This document shows, piece by piece, positions 61,684 through 64,000 of a stretch of 64,000 nucleotides of DNA. A model generated the notes under the pieces. It saw only the letters and a program-made list of their open reading frames with translations, was not told the origin of the DNA and did no database searches. The stretch is from the NCBI GenBank assembly GCA_031216445.1, contig CM062208.1, positions 4,678,001 through 4,742,000 of the forward strand, given 5' to 3'. The translations under genes were made by a program, and so were the position numbers. The DNA comes from Lateolabrax maculatus. Its lineage: Eukaryota > Chordata > Actinopteri > Acropomatiformes > Lateolabracidae. Within the stretch, counting starts at the first letter, position 1. Every line of letters begins with the position of its first letter.

Positions 61684-62445
61684 TCATCCGAACACACACA
61701 CGGTGCCCGAGGCCAGCCGGTGTTTGTACTCGTAGAGGTAGTAGGAGGCCGGAGGGAAGTTGCACTTCATCTCCATCCTGCCCGGCACCACGTGCACCGC
61801 CACGCCGGATCCCAGGCCCTCCTGCAGCTTCTTCAGCATGCGTGCGGCCAGGTAGCGCCGCGCCCTGCCCGGGTCTTCTTCGATGGACGCGTACACATCT
61901 GGCGGCGGGTTGGGGATCTTCCACTCCAGGTCCACGATGAGCTGGTGGATGCGGCTCTTGTCCAGCGAAGAGGGTGTGTCGCGGTAGCACGCCACCACAT
62001 GGGGGATGGGTGCTTCGGACGCCACAGAAAGGAAATTGTTGGGCTGCTGCACCGCCGGCGCAGCTTCCTTTTCTTCCTGCGTCTCCTCGTCCTTCTCGTC
62101 CTTCTCATCCTTCTCGTCCTTCTCGTCCTCCATGGGTCCCACGGCCGGGTGGAGCATCACCGCCCAGCGCATCCAGTCGTAGTTCTTCTCCAGGGTCTTC
62201 AGGATGCTCGCCGCCGCCTCCTCGGGGGGGACGCGGTTCTGCACGGCCTCGTGGAGCTCCTGCCGTACATCCTCCTCCGCCTGCTCCAGGAAGTAGCCTA
62301 AACAGCGGCCTCCGGTGTTTTTCATCTTCCTGTAGAGGGCACCCATGCGGTCAGACCAGGTCTTCATCAGCAGGGCCTGGTCTCTGCCGGTCAGGGAGGC
62401 CTGCGTGAAGAGGCACAGCAGACCAGTGCCCAGCACGAAGTTTAC
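61684..62445 (-). CDS. unrecognised protein with acidic DEK repeats, last coding exon (5' partial)
   Basis: The exon starts at a good acceptor (tcttactctcaccag, ending at 62446) and runs 253 codons to a stop. GC-rich, strongly biased third positions and long length mark it as real coding sequence. It begins with a hydrophobic stretch (VNFVLGTGLLCLFTQASL), then a helical charged region (LLMKTWSDRMGALYRKMK, LEQAEEDVRQELHEAVQN). An acidic tandem repeat of four DEK units follows, and the end is a conserved-looking domain (IHQLIVDLEWKIPNPPPDVY, MEMKCNFPPASYYLYEYKHR). I cannot name the family and propose no function. The missing upstream exon was not found in 62446-64000, so the gene is probably cut by the window edge. 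If the first in-exon Met were used, the protein would lack the hydrophobic start. Confidence 0.75.
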   Translation of the reverse strand, partial: VNFVLGTGLLCLFTQASLTGRDQALLMKTWSDRMGALYRKMKNTGGRCLGYFLEQAEEDVRQELHEAVQNRVPPEEAAASILKTLEKNYDWMRWAVMLHPAVGPMEDEKDEKDEKDEKDEETQEEKEAAPAVQQPNNFLSVASEAPIPHVVACYRDTPSSLDKSRIHQLIVDLEWKIPNPPPDVYASIEEDPGRARRYLAARMLKKLQEGLGSGVAVHVVPGRMEMKCNFPPASYYLYEYKHRLASGTVCVFG

Positions 62446-64000
62446 CTGGTGAGAGTAAGAGGAGAAAGAGTTCATATGTGTTTAACTCTGCAGGGAGAAC
62501 CAGACGAGTTGTTTTACAACAATAATACTGTTCAAATAAAATGAAAACAGAGCTTTGCCACTGTTTGCCCTAAAGAAGTGATAAGCAATAAGTGCTGTAA
62601 CTATTCAGAATCCCTTAATAAACTTGAACGTAATGAATGAGACTCACAAACTAGAAGTCCCGTTTGCAATTTCGACAACTTCTGAAGAACCACAGAAATT
62701 GTGCGAAAAACATTTAAACCCTTTGTTACCGACATACCGACGAGCCATTATGTGGATCTTGATGTTCATGTGTACAAAGTAGTGACGATCTGCTGCGTTT
62801 TTGTCGCTTCACTGTCCTGCTTTTGAACATAACTGAAACAATTACAAGCAAATAGCCAATAAAGTTACATTTCTCTTCTTCTCTCCCACTGTTGATCCTA
62901 TTGATTGTACGTGGGTTTGTTCAGTCAGTGACCCTCTGCTGCTCAAGTCTCCACAAGAACCATCTTTGGGGATTAATTAAACCGAGGTAGTTTAAATCAA
63001 AATCCAGCCTAGTGCAGCTTTAATGAGTTGTTTATGGCACTGTATTGTCTTTAGCAGCACACCAACCCATCTGGGATTTTTGTCGACTACACTGAACTTA
63101 AAAGTGTTTCCAAATCTCATCGTTACAGCAGAACAGAGGCTCGTTACGCCTGTTTTGGTTCATTCTCTTACACTGAAGTGAACACTTGTCCCGCGAGACT
63201 GTACGATCGCCTCTCTTTCCTCAAAATACACCACCACACCGATGTCACAAACTGTTTGTGGAGAAAAAGAGCTCAGGTTATCCCAGGTTAGTACACAGAG
63301 CCTCTCTGCTGTCCCCGTCTGCAGATCTTTTGGAGATTTCGCAGTTTTTTTTATCATATTGTATGTGGGTTTTGTCTGATTTACAAAAAAAAAAAAAAGA
63401 CATCGCCTGTGTTCTTGTTCCAGTTAAGAGGAACAGTCGACATGCAATATAAACTTATCACTTACAACATGTTTATACACGATAAGTTCTTCAAGGTTAA
63501 AGAAACACAGTTGTGGCTCCTTTGCTTAACAAGGTCGGGTTCTCCAGTCCAGACACTTTGATTACTATTTAGTTCGACACGTTGCTGACCTTCTCTCAAA
63601 GTAAAACCTACGGCGGTGCACTACAGATTTCTCAGTCCATTACACAGGATAAATTTAGGTTGGTTGTGTGAAATTGTTTATTGGATAATTTGATTAAATC
63701 ATTGAACGCACAGTGAGGGCAAATTTAGCAATTATTTGCGCCTCAGTGAAAGCACTTGGCTTTTATATCACTCAGTGCATTTATGCAAATCAGGTCGCCG
63801 TGCAAACAAGTCCTTGAAAGGAGCGCTACACAATCACTCGCTCGGCACCGAATTCAAGCAGAAATTGCTTCAGCATTAAGTCTAATCCACTGAGGCTGGC
63901 TCCCTGGAACCCTAAAGCCCCTCGATGAGTGGACTTTGGACTGATGGGAGTTTCTAGGATGAAAACCTTACAGCACTGAGAGGGTAAAAAGGGGTAAACG
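62446..64000. other. intron or 5' flank of the minus-strand gene at the window end
   Basis: No exon with fitting donor and frame was found. The sequence is mixed, with an A13-type run at 63385-63399 and no recognised repeat. It is probably intron of the unrecognised gene. Confidence 0.35.

Noticed and set aside
61648..62408. Long plus-strand frames of 144-217 codons
   Set aside because: They are shadows of the GC-rich minus-strand exon 61684-62445; the minus frame has the acceptor, the stop and the polyadenylation signal.

Overview
The window looks like nuclear DNA from a ray-finned fish, probably a percomorph teleost. Genes are split by GT-AG introns, with no operons or ribosome binding sites. 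Intergenic DNA is AT-rich and carries fish-type transposon relics, (CA)n/(GT)n microsatellites and degenerate trinucleotide tracts. All coding models below were joined by hand from splice sites with matching codon phase; no search or transcript data were available.

Layout. 133-4551 (+): hao2, a peroxisomal 2-hydroxyacid oxidase ending in SKL. About 5530-18830 (+): a KLHL9/KLHL13-like BTB-BACK-kelch gene with an unusual proline-rich N-terminus. 20454-23000 (+): a 3-beta-hydroxysteroid dehydrogenase (hsd3b). 24443-33840 (+): pla1a, a secreted phosphatidylserine phospholipase A1. 38685-44107 (-): popdc2, a Popeye-domain cAMP-binding membrane protein. About 46255-48830 (-): cox17, a mitochondrial copper chaperone with a 3'UTR intron. 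About 49.9-51.9 kb (+): a tentative, unrecognised small cysteine-rich gene. 52620-60733 (+): an HCN-like channel. 61684-62445 (-): the last coding exon of an unrecognised protein whose 5' part lies upstream or outside the window.

Two conserved neighbourhoods meet here. hao2 and hsd3b are neighbours in mammals (human 1p12), and pla1a, popdc2 and cox17 are neighbours in mammals (human 3q13.33). The KLHL gene sits between hao2 and hsd3b.

The most notable system is the HCN-like channel. It has a complete HCN architecture, but an S4 arginine is replaced by methionine, the GYG filter reads SYG, and the arginine that contacts cAMP phosphate is missing. This pattern matches the fish HCNL family, reported in zebrafish sperm as a hyperpolarization-activated proton channel conducting through the voltage sensor. 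Other points of interest are the candidate small gene, an in-frame alternative acceptor that would lengthen the pla1a lid, (GT)n tracts abutting two pla1a 3' splice sites, and a tandem duplication with a 1.4-kb insertion in the KLHL intron.
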